64,000 nucleotides of DNA. It comes from Stutzerimonas stutzeri TS44. Lineage in GTDB: Bacteria > Pseudomonadota > Gammaproteobacteria > Pseudomonadales > Pseudomonadaceae. Below, piece by piece: positions 41,303 through 50,085 of the stretch. Within the stretch, counting starts at the first letter, position 1. Each line of letters starts with the position of its first letter. Made by a program: the position numbers and the translations under genes. The stretch is taken from assembly GCA_000263395.1 (NCBI GenBank), contig AJXE01000005.1, positions 124,001-188,000 on the forward strand. The letters are read 5' to 3'. The notes under the pieces were generated by a model. The model saw only the letters and a list, made by a program, of their open reading frames with translations. It was not told the origin of the DNA and made no database searches.

Positions 41303-42643
41303 ATGCATACCCTGGAACAACTCGAGCGCGGCGATCTGGCCGGCATCGCCCGCCTGGACCTGTCCGCCAACCTGCGGGAGTTCCCCGAGGCGATCTTCGG
41401 CCTGGCCGACACGCTGGAAGTCCTCAACCTTTCGGGCAACCAGCTGAGCGCGCTGCCGGCCGATCTGTCGCGGCTGCATCGCCTGCGCATCCTGTTCTGC
41501 TCCGACAATGCCTTCAGCCAGGTGCCGGAATGCCTGGGCGACTGCGCGCAGCTGGAGATGATCGGCTTCAAGGCCAATCGCATCGCCCGCCTGCCCGCCG
41601 CCGCGCTGCCGCCGGCGTTGCGCTGGCTGATCCTGACGGACAACCAGCTGCCCGAGATTCCCGTCGAACTCGGCGCCTGCAGCCGACTGCAGAAGCTGAT
41701 GCTGGCCGGCAACCGGCTGCGCTCGCTACCCGAACAGCTGCAGGATTGCACCCGCCTGGAGCTGCTGCGCATCGCCGCCAACCGCCTGGATACGCTGCCC
41801 GACTGGCTGCCGCACTTGCCGCGGCTGGCCTGGCTGGCCTTTGCCGGCAACCCGTTCAGCGATGCCGAGGAGGCCCGTGCCCTCGCCGCACATCTCCGGC
41901 CCGCGGTGGCGCGGGAACAGCTCGCACTACACGAAGTGCTCGGCCAGGGCGCGTCCGGCATCATCCATCGGGCCAGCTGGCACACGTCTCGTGGCGTCCG
42001 GCCGATGGCGGCCAAGCTGTTCAAGGGCAGCCTGACCAGCGACGGCCTGCCGCACAGCGAGATGGCCGCCTGCCTTGCGGCCGGCGCGCATCCGCACCTG
42101 GTCCAGGTCGCCGGGCCGCTGGCCGAGCAACCCGACAGCCCGCCCGGCTTGCTGATGGAGCTGATCGCACCGGCGTTCCAGCCGCTGGCCGGCCCTCCTT
42201 CGCTGGCCAGCTGCACCCGCGACTGTTATGCCAGTGACAGCCGCTTCAGCGCCGAACAGGTGTTGCACATCGCCCACGGCACGGCCTCGGCGGTTGCGCA
42301 CCTGCACGGGCGCGGCATCCTGCATGGCGACCTCTATGCCCACAACCTGCTGGTGAACGCACAGGGCCAGTGCCTGCTCAGCGATTTCGGCGCAGCCTCA
42401 TTCTTCGATGCCGACAGCCGCATCGGGCAGGCACTGCAACGTATCGAGGTACGCGCCTTCGGCTGTCTGCTCGAAGAACTGCTGCAGCGTTGCACGCACG
42501 CGGACGACGAGCGTGTGCTGCAACTCGACCGCCTGCGCCGGCAATGCCTGCTCGCCGAGGGCAGCGAGCGCCCCGACTTCGCCTCGCTGGCGGCCAGCCT
42601 CGGACGAATCCGCACGACCCGCGAAGCGAGCATCGACGCCTAG
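41303..42643 (+). CDS. Leucine-rich repeat protein kinase
   Basis: The 446-residue protein has an N-terminal leucine-rich repeat region (about residues 10-200, seven to eight LRRs of the LxxLxLxxNxLxxLP type), then a eukaryotic-like kinase domain (about 210-440). The kinase has a glycine loop LGQGASG, ATP lysine K238, catalytic loop HGDLYAHN with D343, and DFG with D361. The usual HRD reads HGD. It lacks a membrane segment. ATG 41303 follows AAGGA. Targets are unknown; the gene for a small membrane protein follows 27 bases later. Confidence 0.85.
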   Translation: MHTLEQLERGDLAGIARLDLSANLREFPEAIFGLADTLEVLNLSGNQLSALPADLSRLHRLRILFCSDNAFSQVPECLGDCAQLEMIGFKANRIARLPAAALPPALRWLILTDNQLPEIPVELGACSRLQKLMLAGNRLRSLPEQLQDCTRLELLRIAANRLDTLPDWLPHLPRLAWLAFAGNPFSDAEEARALAAHLRPAVAREQLALHEVLGQGASGIIHRASWHTSRGVRPMAAKLFKGSLTSDGLPHSEMAACLAAGAHPHLVQVAGPLAEQPDSPPGLLMELIAPAFQPLAGPPSLASCTRDCYASDSRFSAEQVLHIAHGTASAVAHLHGRGILHGDLYAHNLLVNAQGQCLLSDFGAASFFDADSRIGQALQRIEVRAFGCLLEELLQRCTHADDERVLQLDRLRRQCLLAEGSERPDFASLAASLGRIRTTREASIDA

Positions 42644-42670
42644 CCATCCATCGAAAACGGGGAAACTGCC

Positions 42671-43126
42671 ATGCCGTCCCGCGAATCCTCCTCCGACACC
42701 GACCACGCGCCCTATCCCGCGCCCTTTACCGACGCGGCGCTGGCCGATGACCCATTCGTAAAAGGCCTCAAGCAACGCCTGCCGGAGCAGCTGCGCGAAT
42801 CGTTCACGGACGCGCAGCTCGAAGCGCTACGCCAGGTATTCGGCGCGCGCTCCTGGGTCAAGCACGGGGTCGACTTGCGCGGCACCTTCCGGCTGCTGGG
42901 CGCGCAGTACTACTTCGCCGTGCTCGCCGGGCGCAACAAGCGCGGCCACTCGCGCACCGGGCAACACCTTTCACTGGCCGCCAAGGCTGCGCTGGCTACA
43001 CTTTTCCTGCTGTTCAGTGCTTTGCTCGGGCTGGCGATTCTCTACCTGTTCAAGTCGGCGCTGGGCATCGACCTGCTGCCCAACTTCTCGTTCGGCCTGT
43101 GGGACTGGTTCAAGGCGAACCTCTGA
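42671..43126 (+). CDS. Small membrane protein of unknown function (151 residues)
   Basis: The N-terminal 90 residues are soluble and acidic, with FVKGLKQRLPEQLRESFTD and a GVDLRGTFRLLG stretch. A single strong membrane helix follows at about 103-128, then a short tail. No recognised domain. It follows the LRR-kinase gene by 27 bases on the same strand and may be cotranscribed. Confidence 0.7.
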   Translation: MPSRESSSDTDHAPYPAPFTDAALADDPFVKGLKQRLPEQLRESFTDAQLEALRQVFGARSWVKHGVDLRGTFRLLGAQYYFAVLAGRNKRGHSRTGQHLSLAAKAALATLFLLFSALLGLAILYLFKSALGIDLLPNFSFGLWDWFKANL

Positions 43127-43132
43127 TATGGC

Positions 43133-43146
43133 TTGACGGGGATCAA
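43133..43146 (+). promoter_or_regulatory. Anr/FNR-type box upstream of hsp20
   Basis: TTGAC-GGGG-ATCAA matches the Anr/FNR consensus TTGAT-N4-ATCAA with one change common in Pseudomonas sites. It lies 68 bases before the hsp20 ATG. With the box at -41.5, the start would fall near 43181, and CTGATT at 43172-43177 could be the -10. No sigma-32 box was obvious. Confidence 0.65.
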
Positions 43147-43214
43147 ACGCCACTCCGGCGAAGAGACCAAACTGATTTGGCCTTACGCAACCACACGCTT
43201 AATGGAGGTTACAA

Positions 43215-43748
43215 ATGACAGACACGTCGAACAAACCTGCAGCAAGTGACGCCAAGGAGTCCAGCGCCCAGCCGCCAGCCAGCCAGGAAAACTGGCGTCC
43301 GTTCGAAGGTCTGCGCCGACAGATCGACCGCCTGTTCGATGACTTCGATCGCTCCTGGCATCGACCCGGCCGCCACAGCCTGGAAACCACGCCGTTCTGG
43401 CAAGGCGCGCTCAACCGCATGCCGGCGGTGGACGTGGTCGAGAAGGATCACGCCTTCGAAATCACCGCCGAACTGCCGGGCATGGACCAGTCGGACATCG
43501 AGGTCAAACTGGTCGGCGATACGCTGGTCATCAAGGGCGAGAAACGCCAGGAACGCAAGGAGGAGAAGCAGGGCTATCACCTCTCCGAGCGTTCGTTCGG
43601 CAGCTTCCAGCGCAGCTTCGCCCTGCCGGACGGCGTCGACCGCGAGCAGATCGACGCCCGTTTCAGCAAGGGCGTGCTGTCGCTCACGCTGCCGAAGAAG
43701 CCCGGCGCCCAGCCAGGCGAGAAAGCCATCTCGATCAAGGCCGACTGA
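43215..43748 (+). CDS. Small heat-shock protein, Hsp20/alpha-crystallin family
   Basis: This 177-residue ATP-independent chaperone has an alpha-crystallin domain at about 70-170. Its motifs include VVEKDHAFEITAELPGM and ARFSKGVLSLTLPK. The N-terminal arm is rich in Ala, Gln and Trp/Arg. It binds unfolding proteins and prevents aggregation. GGAGG lies before the ATG. An Anr box upstream suggests induction at low oxygen. A terminator-like hairpin follows. Confidence 0.92.
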   Translation: MTDTSNKPAASDAKESSAQPPASQENWRPFEGLRRQIDRLFDDFDRSWHRPGRHSLETTPFWQGALNRMPAVDVVEKDHAFEITAELPGMDQSDIEVKLVGDTLVIKGEKRQERKEEKQGYHLSERSFGSFQRSFALPDGVDREQIDARFSKGVLSLTLPKKPGAQPGEKAISIKAD

Positions 43749-43759
43749 CGACGCAGCGG

Positions 43760-43802
43760 CCGCAGGCCTGACCAATCGTCAGGTCTGCGGTCTGGTTTTC
43801 TC
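43760..43802 (+). terminator. Terminator-like hairpin after hsp20
   Basis: A 13-base stem (CCGCAGGCCTGAC with GTCAGGTCTGCGG, one G-T pair) and 5-base loop is followed by TCTGGTTTTCTC. The T-run is broken, so strength is uncertain. Confidence 0.65.
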
Positions 43803-43870
43803 GACCGCCAACCCGAAACCTGCGCACGCTCGACTAGACTCCAGGCAACGCCTCGGCATGAGCCTGCGAT

Positions 43871-44089
43871 ATGAGCGACGAACAGCAGCACAAACCCATG
43901 ACCCTGCGCCAGATGCTGCAAAGCATGTTCGCTGCGGCGCTGGGCGTGCAGAGCGGCAAGAACCGCGTCCGCGACTTCACCCAGGGCAAGCCTGGCCACT
44001 TCATCCTGCTCGGCATCGGCTTCATGGTGATGTTCGTGCTCGTCCTTCTCGCTCTGGTCAGGCTGGTGATCCACCTCGCGGGCGCATGA
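43871..44089 (+). CDS. DUF2970-family small membrane protein
   Basis: This 72-residue protein starts with a polar helix (MTLRQMLQSMFAAALGVQSG) and has one membrane helix near residues 44-68. The order fits DUF2970, a family of small inner-membrane proteins in Beta- and Gammaproteobacteria with no known function. A start at ATG 43871 has only a weak upstream site. It is convergent with a 31-residue membrane peptide gene. Confidence 0.78.
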   Translation: MSDEQQHKPMTLRQMLQSMFAAALGVQSGKNRVRDFTQGKPGHFILLGIGFMVMFVLVLLALVRLVIHLAGA

Positions 44090-44098
44090 GTAGCGGCT

Positions 44099-44194
44099 TC
44101 ATTGCTGACTGAGCCAGAAGATCGCCGTGCCCACGGCCAGCAGGATCAGAAAGAGAATGGCTGCCGCATCCACCAGACTGTCGCGATGATTCAT
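44099..44194 (-). CDS. 31-residue single-helix membrane peptide
   Basis: A near-ideal AAGGAG lies 7 bases before the ATG at 44194. The peptide has a polar start (MNHRDSLVDAAA) and one hydrophobic helix (AILFLILLAVGTAIFWL), ending in SQQ. It is a typical small membrane protein in form. It stands 9 bases from the convergent DUF2970 gene and shares the upstream gap with cysI. Function unknown. Confidence 0.55.
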   Translation of the reverse strand: MNHRDSLVDAAAILFLILLAVGTAIFWLSQQ

Positions 44195-44329
44195 GGAACA
44201 TCTCCTTCGGCTGAGTGCGAAGCACTGTCACCAAGCCAGTAAAGATCATCGCAACCGCCGCCACCCGGTCATCGGTCCGATAGCGCTGGAATGAATAGTT
44301 TCGTTCTAAACATATTCCCAAACATCACT

Positions 44330-44357
44330 TTTGCGTATAACCACGAACTGGTATCTT
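44330..44357 (+). promoter_or_regulatory. Possible cysI promoter
   Basis: TTTGCG (44330-44335) and TATCTT (44352-44357) with a 16-base spacer lie in the AT-rich 234-base gap before cysI. A separated GGAAT/ATTCC pair (44288-44292 and 44314-44318) could be part of a LysR-type (CysB) site. Both are weak readings. Confidence 0.35.
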
Positions 44358-44428
44358 GCCGCCCTTCCTCGTAGGGTGCGCAGCCGTGCGCGCGACAAGC
44401 TGTAGCCAGCCTGAAAACAGGACACTTC

Positions 44429-46087
44429 ATGTACGTTTACGATCAGTACGACCAACACATCATCGAGGACCGGGTACGTCAGTTCCGCGACCAGACCCGC
44501 CGATTCCTCGCGGGTGAGCTTGCCGGTGATGAGTTTCTCCCTCTGCGTCTGCAGAACGGCCTGTACATCCAGCGTTTCGCTCCGATGCTGCGCATCGCCG
44601 TCCCCTATGGTCTGCTGTCTTCCACCCAGCTGCGCAAGCTGGCGTATATCGCCCGTCGCTACGACAAGGGCTACGCGCATGTGAGCACGCGCACCAACGT
44701 GCAATTCAACTGGCCGGAACTCGAAGACATCCCGGACATTCTCGCCGAGCTGGCGACCGTGCAGATGCATGCGATCCAGACCAGCGGCAACTGCATCCGC
44801 AACACCACCACCGACCAGTTTGCCGGCGTTGCCCACGACGAACTGATCGACCCGCGCCCGTGGTGCGAAATCATTCGCCAATGGTCGACGTTCCATCCGG
44901 AATTCGCCTACCTGCCGCGCAAGTTCAAGATTGCCGTCAACGGCGCCGTCAGCGACCGCGCCGCCATCGAGGTGCATGACATCGGGCTGGAAGCGGTGCA
45001 CAACGCCGCCGGCGAGCTGGGCTTCCGCGTCTCGGTTGGCGGTGGCCTGGGCCGCACGCCGATTGTTGGCAGCTTCATCCGTGAATTCCTGCCGTGGCAG
45101 CATCTGCTCAGCTACCTGGAAGCCATCGTGCGGGTCTACAACCGCTACGGTCGTCGTGACAATAAGTTCAAGGCGCGTATCAAGATTCTGGTCAAGGCGC
45201 TGACCCCGGAAGTTTTCGCCGAGCGCGTCGAGGCCGAGTGGGCCCATCTGAAAGATGGCCCGAGCACCCTGACCGATGCCGAAGTCGAGCGCATCGGGCG
45301 CTTCTTCGTCGATCCGGCTTACAAAGAGCTGGAAGATCAGAGTGCGGCCCTCGCGCAGCTGGACGCCGAACACCCCGGCTTCGCTCGCTGGCGCCAGCGC
45401 AACGTGGTCGCGCACAAGAAGCCCGGTTATGCCGCCGTGACACTGTCGCTGAAGAGCACCGGCAACACGCCTGGTGACGTCACCGACAAACAGCTCGACG
45501 CCATTGCCGACCTGGCCGACCGCTACAGTTTCGGCGAGGTGCGCAACTCCCACGAGCAGAACATTATTCTTGCGGACGTCGAGCAAAGCCGTCTGTTCGA
45601 GCTGTGGCACGAGCTGCGCGAACTCGGCGTAGCGACACCGAACATCGGGCTACTGACCGACATCATCTGCTGCCCCGGCGGCGATTTCTGCTCGCTGGCG
45701 AACGCCAAGTCGATCCCGGTGGCCGAAGCCATTCAACGCCGCTTCGACGATCTGGATTACCTGTTCGACATCGGTGATCTGGACTTGAACATCTCCGGCT
45801 GCATGAACGCCTGCGGTCATCACCACATCGGTCATATCGGCATTCTTGGCGTCGACAAGAAAGGCGCCGAGTTCTATCAGGTCTCGCTGGGCGGCAGCTC
45901 CGGCCGCGATTCCAGCCTGGGGCAGATTCTCGGCCCGTCCTTCGCACAGGACGTCGTGCCGGATGTGATCGAAAAGATCATCAGCGTCTATGTGGAGCTG
46001 CGTACCGAAGATGAACAGTTTATCGACACCTTCCGCCGCGTCGGCATCGATCCCTTCAAGGAGCGAGTGTATGCAGCGAATCATTAA
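44429..46087 (+). CDS. cysI: Assimilatory sulfite reductase haemoprotein CysI
   Basis: This 552-residue sirohaem/4Fe-4S enzyme reduces sulfite to sulfide. The cluster cysteines are C415 and C421 (CCPGGDFC) and C458 and C462 (GCMNACG). Two ferredoxin-like and two nitrite/sulfite reductase repeats are in normal order. It is of the single-protein type common in Pseudomonas that works with a DUF934 partner. Its 3' end overlaps that partner by 17 bases. Confidence 0.94.
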   Translation: MYVYDQYDQHIIEDRVRQFRDQTRRFLAGELAGDEFLPLRLQNGLYIQRFAPMLRIAVPYGLLSSTQLRKLAYIARRYDKGYAHVSTRTNVQFNWPELEDIPDILAELATVQMHAIQTSGNCIRNTTTDQFAGVAHDELIDPRPWCEIIRQWSTFHPEFAYLPRKFKIAVNGAVSDRAAIEVHDIGLEAVHNAAGELGFRVSVGGGLGRTPIVGSFIREFLPWQHLLSYLEAIVRVYNRYGRRDNKFKARIKILVKALTPEVFAERVEAEWAHLKDGPSTLTDAEVERIGRFFVDPAYKELEDQSAALAQLDAEHPGFARWRQRNVVAHKKPGYAAVTLSLKSTGNTPGDVTDKQLDAIADLADRYSFGEVRNSHEQNIILADVEQSRLFELWHELRELGVATPNIGLLTDIICCPGGDFCSLANAKSIPVAEAIQRRFDDLDYLFDIGDLDLNISGCMNACGHHHIGHIGILGVDKKGAEFYQVSLGGSSGRDSSLGQILGPSFAQDVVPDVIEKIISVYVELRTEDEQFIDTFRRVGIDPFKERVYAANH

Positions 46088-46571
46088 GAACGAGCAGATC
46101 ATCGACGAAACCTGGCACCTGCTGCCCAAGGAAGAGACGCTGGACGGCCTGTCCAACTGCGATGACGTGATCGTGCCGCTGCACCTGTGGATCGATCACG
46201 CACACGCACTCAAGGCGCGTGACGGCGGCCTGGGCATCTGGCTGGATTCCAACGAGGAAGTCGAAGAGATCGCCGACGATCTGGAACACTTCCAGGTAAT
46301 CGCGCTCAACTTCCCCAAGTTTACCGACGGCCGCCACTACTCCAGCGCCCGCCTGCTGCGCGAACGCTATGGCTACAAGGGCGAGATCCGCGCGATTGGC
46401 GACGTGCTGCGCGATCAGCTGTTCTACATGCGCCGCTGTGGCTTCGATGCGTTTGCCATTCGTGCCGATCGCGACCCGGAAGACGCGCTGCAGAGCCTGA
46501 AGGACTTCTCCGTGCGCTACCAGGCAGCAGTGGACGAGCGCCTGCCGTTGTTCCGCCGACGTCAGGGCTGA
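46071..46571 (+). CDS. DUF934-family protein, partner of CysI
   Basis: This 166-residue protein belongs to the DUF934 family, which is almost always found beside cysI in pseudomonads and relatives. AAGGAG lies 8 bases before ATG 46071, inside the cysI coding sequence, and the 17-base overlap implies coupled translation. Motifs include FPKFTDGRHYSSARLLRER. It is thought to assist sulfite reduction; the exact role is not known to me. Confidence 0.9.
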   Translation: MQRIIKNEQIIDETWHLLPKEETLDGLSNCDDVIVPLHLWIDHAHALKARDGGLGIWLDSNEEVEEIADDLEHFQVIALNFPKFTDGRHYSSARLLRERYGYKGEIRAIGDVLRDQLFYMRRCGFDAFAIRADRDPEDALQSLKDFSVRYQAAVDERLPLFRRRQG

Positions 46572-46582
46572 ATCGCACACAT

Positions 46583-46610
46583 AAAAAACCCGCCTGATGG
46601 CGGGTTTTTT
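46583..46610 (+). terminator. Bidirectional rho-independent terminator between cysI operon and acuI
   Basis: A 6-base GC stem (CCCGCC / GGCGGG) with a TGAT loop has six A on the left and six T on the right, so it can stop both convergent transcripts. Confidence 0.94.
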
Positions 46611-46628
46611 CATTTACGCAACAGGCTG

Positions 46629-47621
46629 TCAGTCCAGCCGCACCAGCACCCGCCCCACTTGCTGCCCGGCCAGGATACGCTCAATCGCGTCAGGCAATTG
46701 TTGTAGGTCGATCTCCTCGGCCAGCTCGTCCAGGTGCGGCAGACGCCATTGCAGCGAGAGCTTGTCCCACATCGAGGCCTTCTCGACCAGCGGAATCTCG
46801 ACCGAGTCGACACCCAGCAGGTTGACCCCGCGCAGGATGAACGGCAGCACGCTGGCTGAAAACTGCGTTCCGGCGGTCAGACCGCAGCAGGCCACACTGG
46901 CCCCACGCTGCAACGACTTCACCACGTTGAACAGAATCTCCCCGCCGACGGTATCCACTGCACCGCCCCATTGCTCTTTCAGCAGCGCCTTCTCTGTTCC
47001 AGCCTGCAACGCGCTGCGCTCGACGATCTGGCTGGCGCCCAGACGACGCAGCAGCTCGCCCTGCTCTGCCTTGCCAGTCATGGCCGCAACGGTATAGCCC
47101 AGCCGTGCCAGCAAAGCCACGGCAATACTGCCCACCCCGCCGGTAGCGCCCGTGACCAGCACCGGCGCCGCACCAGGCTCCAATCCCGCGCGCTCGAGCT
47201 TCTCGACACACAGTGCAGCGGTCAGGCCGGCGGTTCCGAAGATCATCGAATCCCGCAGCGAGAGTCCTTGCGGACGTTTGATCACCCAGGCCGCGGGAAC
47301 ACGGATGTACTGGCCGAAACCACCTGCGGTGTTCATGCCCAGATCGTAGCCGGTGACAATCACCTCATCGCCAGCCTTCAGCTCGGCGACGCTCGACGCC
47401 TCGACCACCCCCGCCGCATCGATACCCGGTGTATGCGGATACTGGCGGGTCACGCCGCGATTGCCGCTGGCCGAGAGCGCGTCCTTGTAGTTCAACGAGG
47501 AATAGCGCACCCGGATGAGCACCTCGCCGGCGGGCAACTCATCGATCGCTCGCTCGACGATACGCAACGCGAAATGTCCCTGCCCGTCCTCGCTGACCTG
47601 CAATGCCTTGAAGCTACTCAT
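46629..47621 (-). CDS. acuI: NADPH-dependent acryloyl-CoA reductase family oxidoreductase (YhdH/AcuI)
   Basis: This 330-residue medium-chain dehydrogenase/reductase has no zinc site. It has the Rossmann motif VLVTGATGGVGSIAVALLA and the YhdH/AcuI signature YSSLNYKDALSASG. Enzymes of this type reduce acryloyl-CoA to propionyl-CoA and so remove a toxic acrylate. GAGGAGAG precedes the ATG. It follows sohB by 11 bases. The precise substrate here is inferred from family only. Confidence 0.86.
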   Translation of the reverse strand: MSSFKALQVSEDGQGHFALRIVERAIDELPAGEVLIRVRYSSLNYKDALSASGNRGVTRQYPHTPGIDAAGVVEASSVAELKAGDEVIVTGYDLGMNTAGGFGQYIRVPAAWVIKRPQGLSLRDSMIFGTAGLTAALCVEKLERAGLEPGAAPVLVTGATGGVGSIAVALLARLGYTVAAMTGKAEQGELLRRLGASQIVERSALQAGTEKALLKEQWGGAVDTVGGEILFNVVKSLQRGASVACCGLTAGTQFSASVLPFILRGVNLLGVDSVEIPLVEKASMWDKLSLQWRLPHLDELAEEIDLQQLPDAIERILAGQQVGRVLVRLD

Positions 47622-47632
47622 GCGCCTCTCCT

Positions 47633-48655
47633 CTATCGCCAGAATTTCTGTTCGTTGATTTGCTTCCAGCCCTTGGCCACGCCGTGCTCGATCAAAGCGC
47701 TTGCCGCCATGCCAAAGCGCTCGGGCAGACTCTTTTTCTGCGCATAGTGCAGATGGAAAAGTTCAGCCTCATGCGCGCGCTCGGCCAGGTACTGGTCGCT
47801 GGTCTTGATCTCGTCGGCCAGGTGCTTGCCCAGTGCAGCGGTGCCCAGCCAGACTTCGCCCGTGGCCACGTCGTCGATGCTGACCTGCTGCCGGTAACGC
47901 GCGACGAAGTTCTTGAACAGGTCATGCGTGGTCTGCAGGTCTTCCTGGAATTTCTCCCGGCCCTTCTCGGTGTTCTCGCCAAATACCGTCAGCGTGCGCT
48001 TGTACTCGCCGGCGGTGAGCACCTCGAAGTCGACGTCATGCTTCTTCAGCAACCGATGCAGGTTGGGCAACTGCGCCACCACGCCGATGGAGCCGAGGAT
48101 GGCGAACGGCGCGGTGAGAATCCGATCGCCGATGCAGGCCATCATGTAGCCGCCGCTGGCCGCGACCTTGTCGACACAGACCGTCAGCGGCACGCCGGCA
48201 TCGCGGATGCGCACCAGTTGCGAAGCGGCCAGGCCATAGCTGTGCACCATGCCGCCACCGCTCTCCAGGCGCAGCACCACTTCATCCTGCGGCGTGGCCA
48301 GGCTCAGCAGTGCGGTGATTTCGTGGCGCAGGCTTTCGACAGCGGACGCCTTGAGGTCACCATCGAAGTCCAGCACGAATACGCGCGACGGCGTCTCGGT
48401 CTTCTTCGCCTGCTTGGCAGCCTTCGCCTCGCGCTTGCGCTGCGCCTTGAGCTGATCCTTCTCCAGCACCGCTTGCTCGAGGCGCTCGCGCATCGCCTTG
48501 TAGAAATCGTTGAGCTTGTGCACCTGCAGATTGCCGCCGCTCGACTTGCCGCGGCCACGTCGCGACGACGCCAGGACGATGAGCACGACCACGATGGCCA
48601 GCACCAGCGTCACGGTCTTGGCCAGGAAACTGGCGTAATCGGCAAGAAATTCCAC
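47633..48655 (-). CDS. sohB: Inner membrane peptidase SohB (S49)
   Basis: This 340-residue protein has an N-terminal membrane helix and a large S49 peptidase domain. The catalytic Ser lies in KVAASGGYMM (S167) and the Lys in GEYKRTL (K219). The GTG start at 48655 follows AAGGAG and matches the E. coli SohB N-terminus. It acts as a periplasm-facing membrane protease. It is the first gene of the sohB-acuI pair. Confidence 0.92.
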   Translation of the reverse strand: MEFLADYASFLAKTVTLVLAIVVVLIVLASSRRGRGKSSGGNLQVHKLNDFYKAMRERLEQAVLEKDQLKAQRKREAKAAKQAKKTETPSRVFVLDFDGDLKASAVESLRHEITALLSLATPQDEVVLRLESGGGMVHSYGLAASQLVRIRDAGVPLTVCVDKVAASGGYMMACIGDRILTAPFAILGSIGVVAQLPNLHRLLKKHDVDFEVLTAGEYKRTLTVFGENTEKGREKFQEDLQTTHDLFKNFVARYRQQVSIDDVATGEVWLGTAALGKHLADEIKTSDQYLAERAHEAELFHLHYAQKKSLPERFGMAASALIEHGVAKGWKQINEQKFWR

Positions 48656-48845
48656 GATCGCTCCTTGGAGTTTGAATGACAGCCGTCGGTATTCGCTCGT
48701 ACGGCGCCGGATGGGCAAGCATACCGGGGTGCCTGTAGCGGAACCAGCACGGCACCAATTCAAACAAACGTATGAATTGTCGTTGACACTCCCCGCCGCT
48801 CCTCCTACCCTCGCGAAAAACCAGCGAACGGGCATGACAAGAACA

Positions 48846-49556
48846 ATGGGCAGTATCTACCTGATCAGACATGCTCAGGCGTCTTTCGGTGCGCAGGACT
48901 ACGACGTGCTCTCGCCGCTGGGATACCGCCAGGCCGAAGCGCTGGGTGACTATCTGGCGCAGCTCGGCATCCACTTCGATCGCTGCATCAGCGGCGAACT
49001 GCATCGCCAGCAGGACACTGCGCGCACCACTCTCGCCCGTCTGGCCCGAACGGAAAAATGCCAGCCGGCGCTGGAGATCGACGCGGCGTTCAACGAATTC
49101 CACGCCGATGCGGTCATCCGTGCGCACCTCCCCGAACTGCTGGAACTCGAGCCGAACGCTCTGCATATCCTGCGCAACGCTGCCAGCCATCGTGCCGAGT
49201 TCCAGCGGCTGTTCAGCTTCGTTGTGCATCGCTGGGTTTCCGGCGAACACGAAAAGGACGAACTGGAGAGCTGGAGCAGCTTTCTCGAGCGGGTCGTCGG
49301 CGGCCTGGAGTGCGTGCTCGAGCAGGCTGAAAAGAGCGACAGGATTGCCGTATTCACCTCCGGCGGCACCATTACCGCATTGTTGCAGCGGATCATCGGT
49401 GTCCCAGCAATCAAGGCATTCGAGTTGAACTGGCAGATCGTCAATACCTCGCTCAGCCAGTTGAAGTTTCGTGACCGCGAGGTCGCGCTGGCTTCGTTCA
49501 ACAGTCACGCGCACCTGCAATTGTTGAAGAACCCGGAGCTTGTCACCCATCGATAA
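48846..49556 (+). CDS. Histidine phosphatase family protein
   Basis: This 236-residue protein has a histidine phosphatase (phosphoglycerate mutase-like) domain. The catalytic motif reads LIRHAQASF (RHA rather than RHG), and a second site lies in FTSGGTITALLQ. Substrate is unknown. The ATG at 48846 gives the usual N-terminus; ATG 48834 is an alternative. It is followed by the SCP2 gene 62 bases later. Confidence 0.82.
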   Translation: MGSIYLIRHAQASFGAQDYDVLSPLGYRQAEALGDYLAQLGIHFDRCISGELHRQQDTARTTLARLARTEKCQPALEIDAAFNEFHADAVIRAHLPELLELEPNALHILRNAASHRAEFQRLFSFVVHRWVSGEHEKDELESWSSFLERVVGGLECVLEQAEKSDRIAVFTSGGTITALLQRIIGVPAIKAFELNWQIVNTSLSQLKFRDREVALASFNSHAHLQLLKNPELVTHR

Positions 49557-49618
49557 GCCCAGCCCAAGAGCGGCCCCAGGCTGCATGTTTCATCCACATC
49601 AAAATAAAGGAACACGTC

Positions 49619-49933
49619 ATGAGCAACGTCGCCGAAACCTTCAAGGGCATGCAGTCCAAATTCAACCCGAGCGCCGCCGCCGGCCTGGATCTGGTCTTCC
49701 AGTTCAACATCACCGACGCCGAGAACTACTACCTGACGGTCAAGGACGGCACCTGCGACCTGCAGCAGGGCGATTCCAGCGATGCCAACGTCACGCTGAT
49801 CATGGATAGCGAAACCATGCAGGGTATCGTCAGCGGCGAAACCGACGGCATGCAGGCCTTCATGGGCGGCAAGCTGCGCACCGAAGGCGACATGATGCTG
49901 GCCTTGAAACTCAGCGAACTGTTCCCCGCGTAA
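49619..49933 (+). CDS. SCP2 sterol-binding domain protein
   Basis: This 104-residue protein is a single SCP2 domain (about 5-100) with the pattern LVFQFNITDAENYYLTVKDG and GKLRTEGDMMLALKLSELF. SCP2 domains have a lipid- or acyl-CoA-binding tunnel. AAAGGA lies before the ATG. It lies just upstream of a phosphotransferase-SDR pair that may act on acyl-CoA, but a terminator separates them. Confidence 0.9.
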   Translation: MSNVAETFKGMQSKFNPSAAAGLDLVFQFNITDAENYYLTVKDGTCDLQQGDSSDANVTLIMDSETMQGIVSGETDGMQAFMGGKLRTEGDMMLALKLSELFPA

Positions 49934-49955
49934 GGCGAGCCGTTTGCGACAGGAG

Positions 49956-49984
49956 AACCGAAGCCGTTTGGCTTCGGTTTTTTT
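49956..49984 (+). terminator. Rho-independent terminator after the SCP2 gene
   Basis: AACCGAAGCC and GGCTTCGGTT flank a 4-base loop and are followed by a run of seven T, a strong intrinsic terminator. Confidence 0.93.
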
Positions 49985-50085
49985 ATGAGCCGCGCCCGCT
50001 GCACAGGCGATCAACTGTCCTGATCGGGTGTCAACAACCTCGCCAATAACAGCGGACCGCACTTGGTCAACACTGGTCGCAGCAT

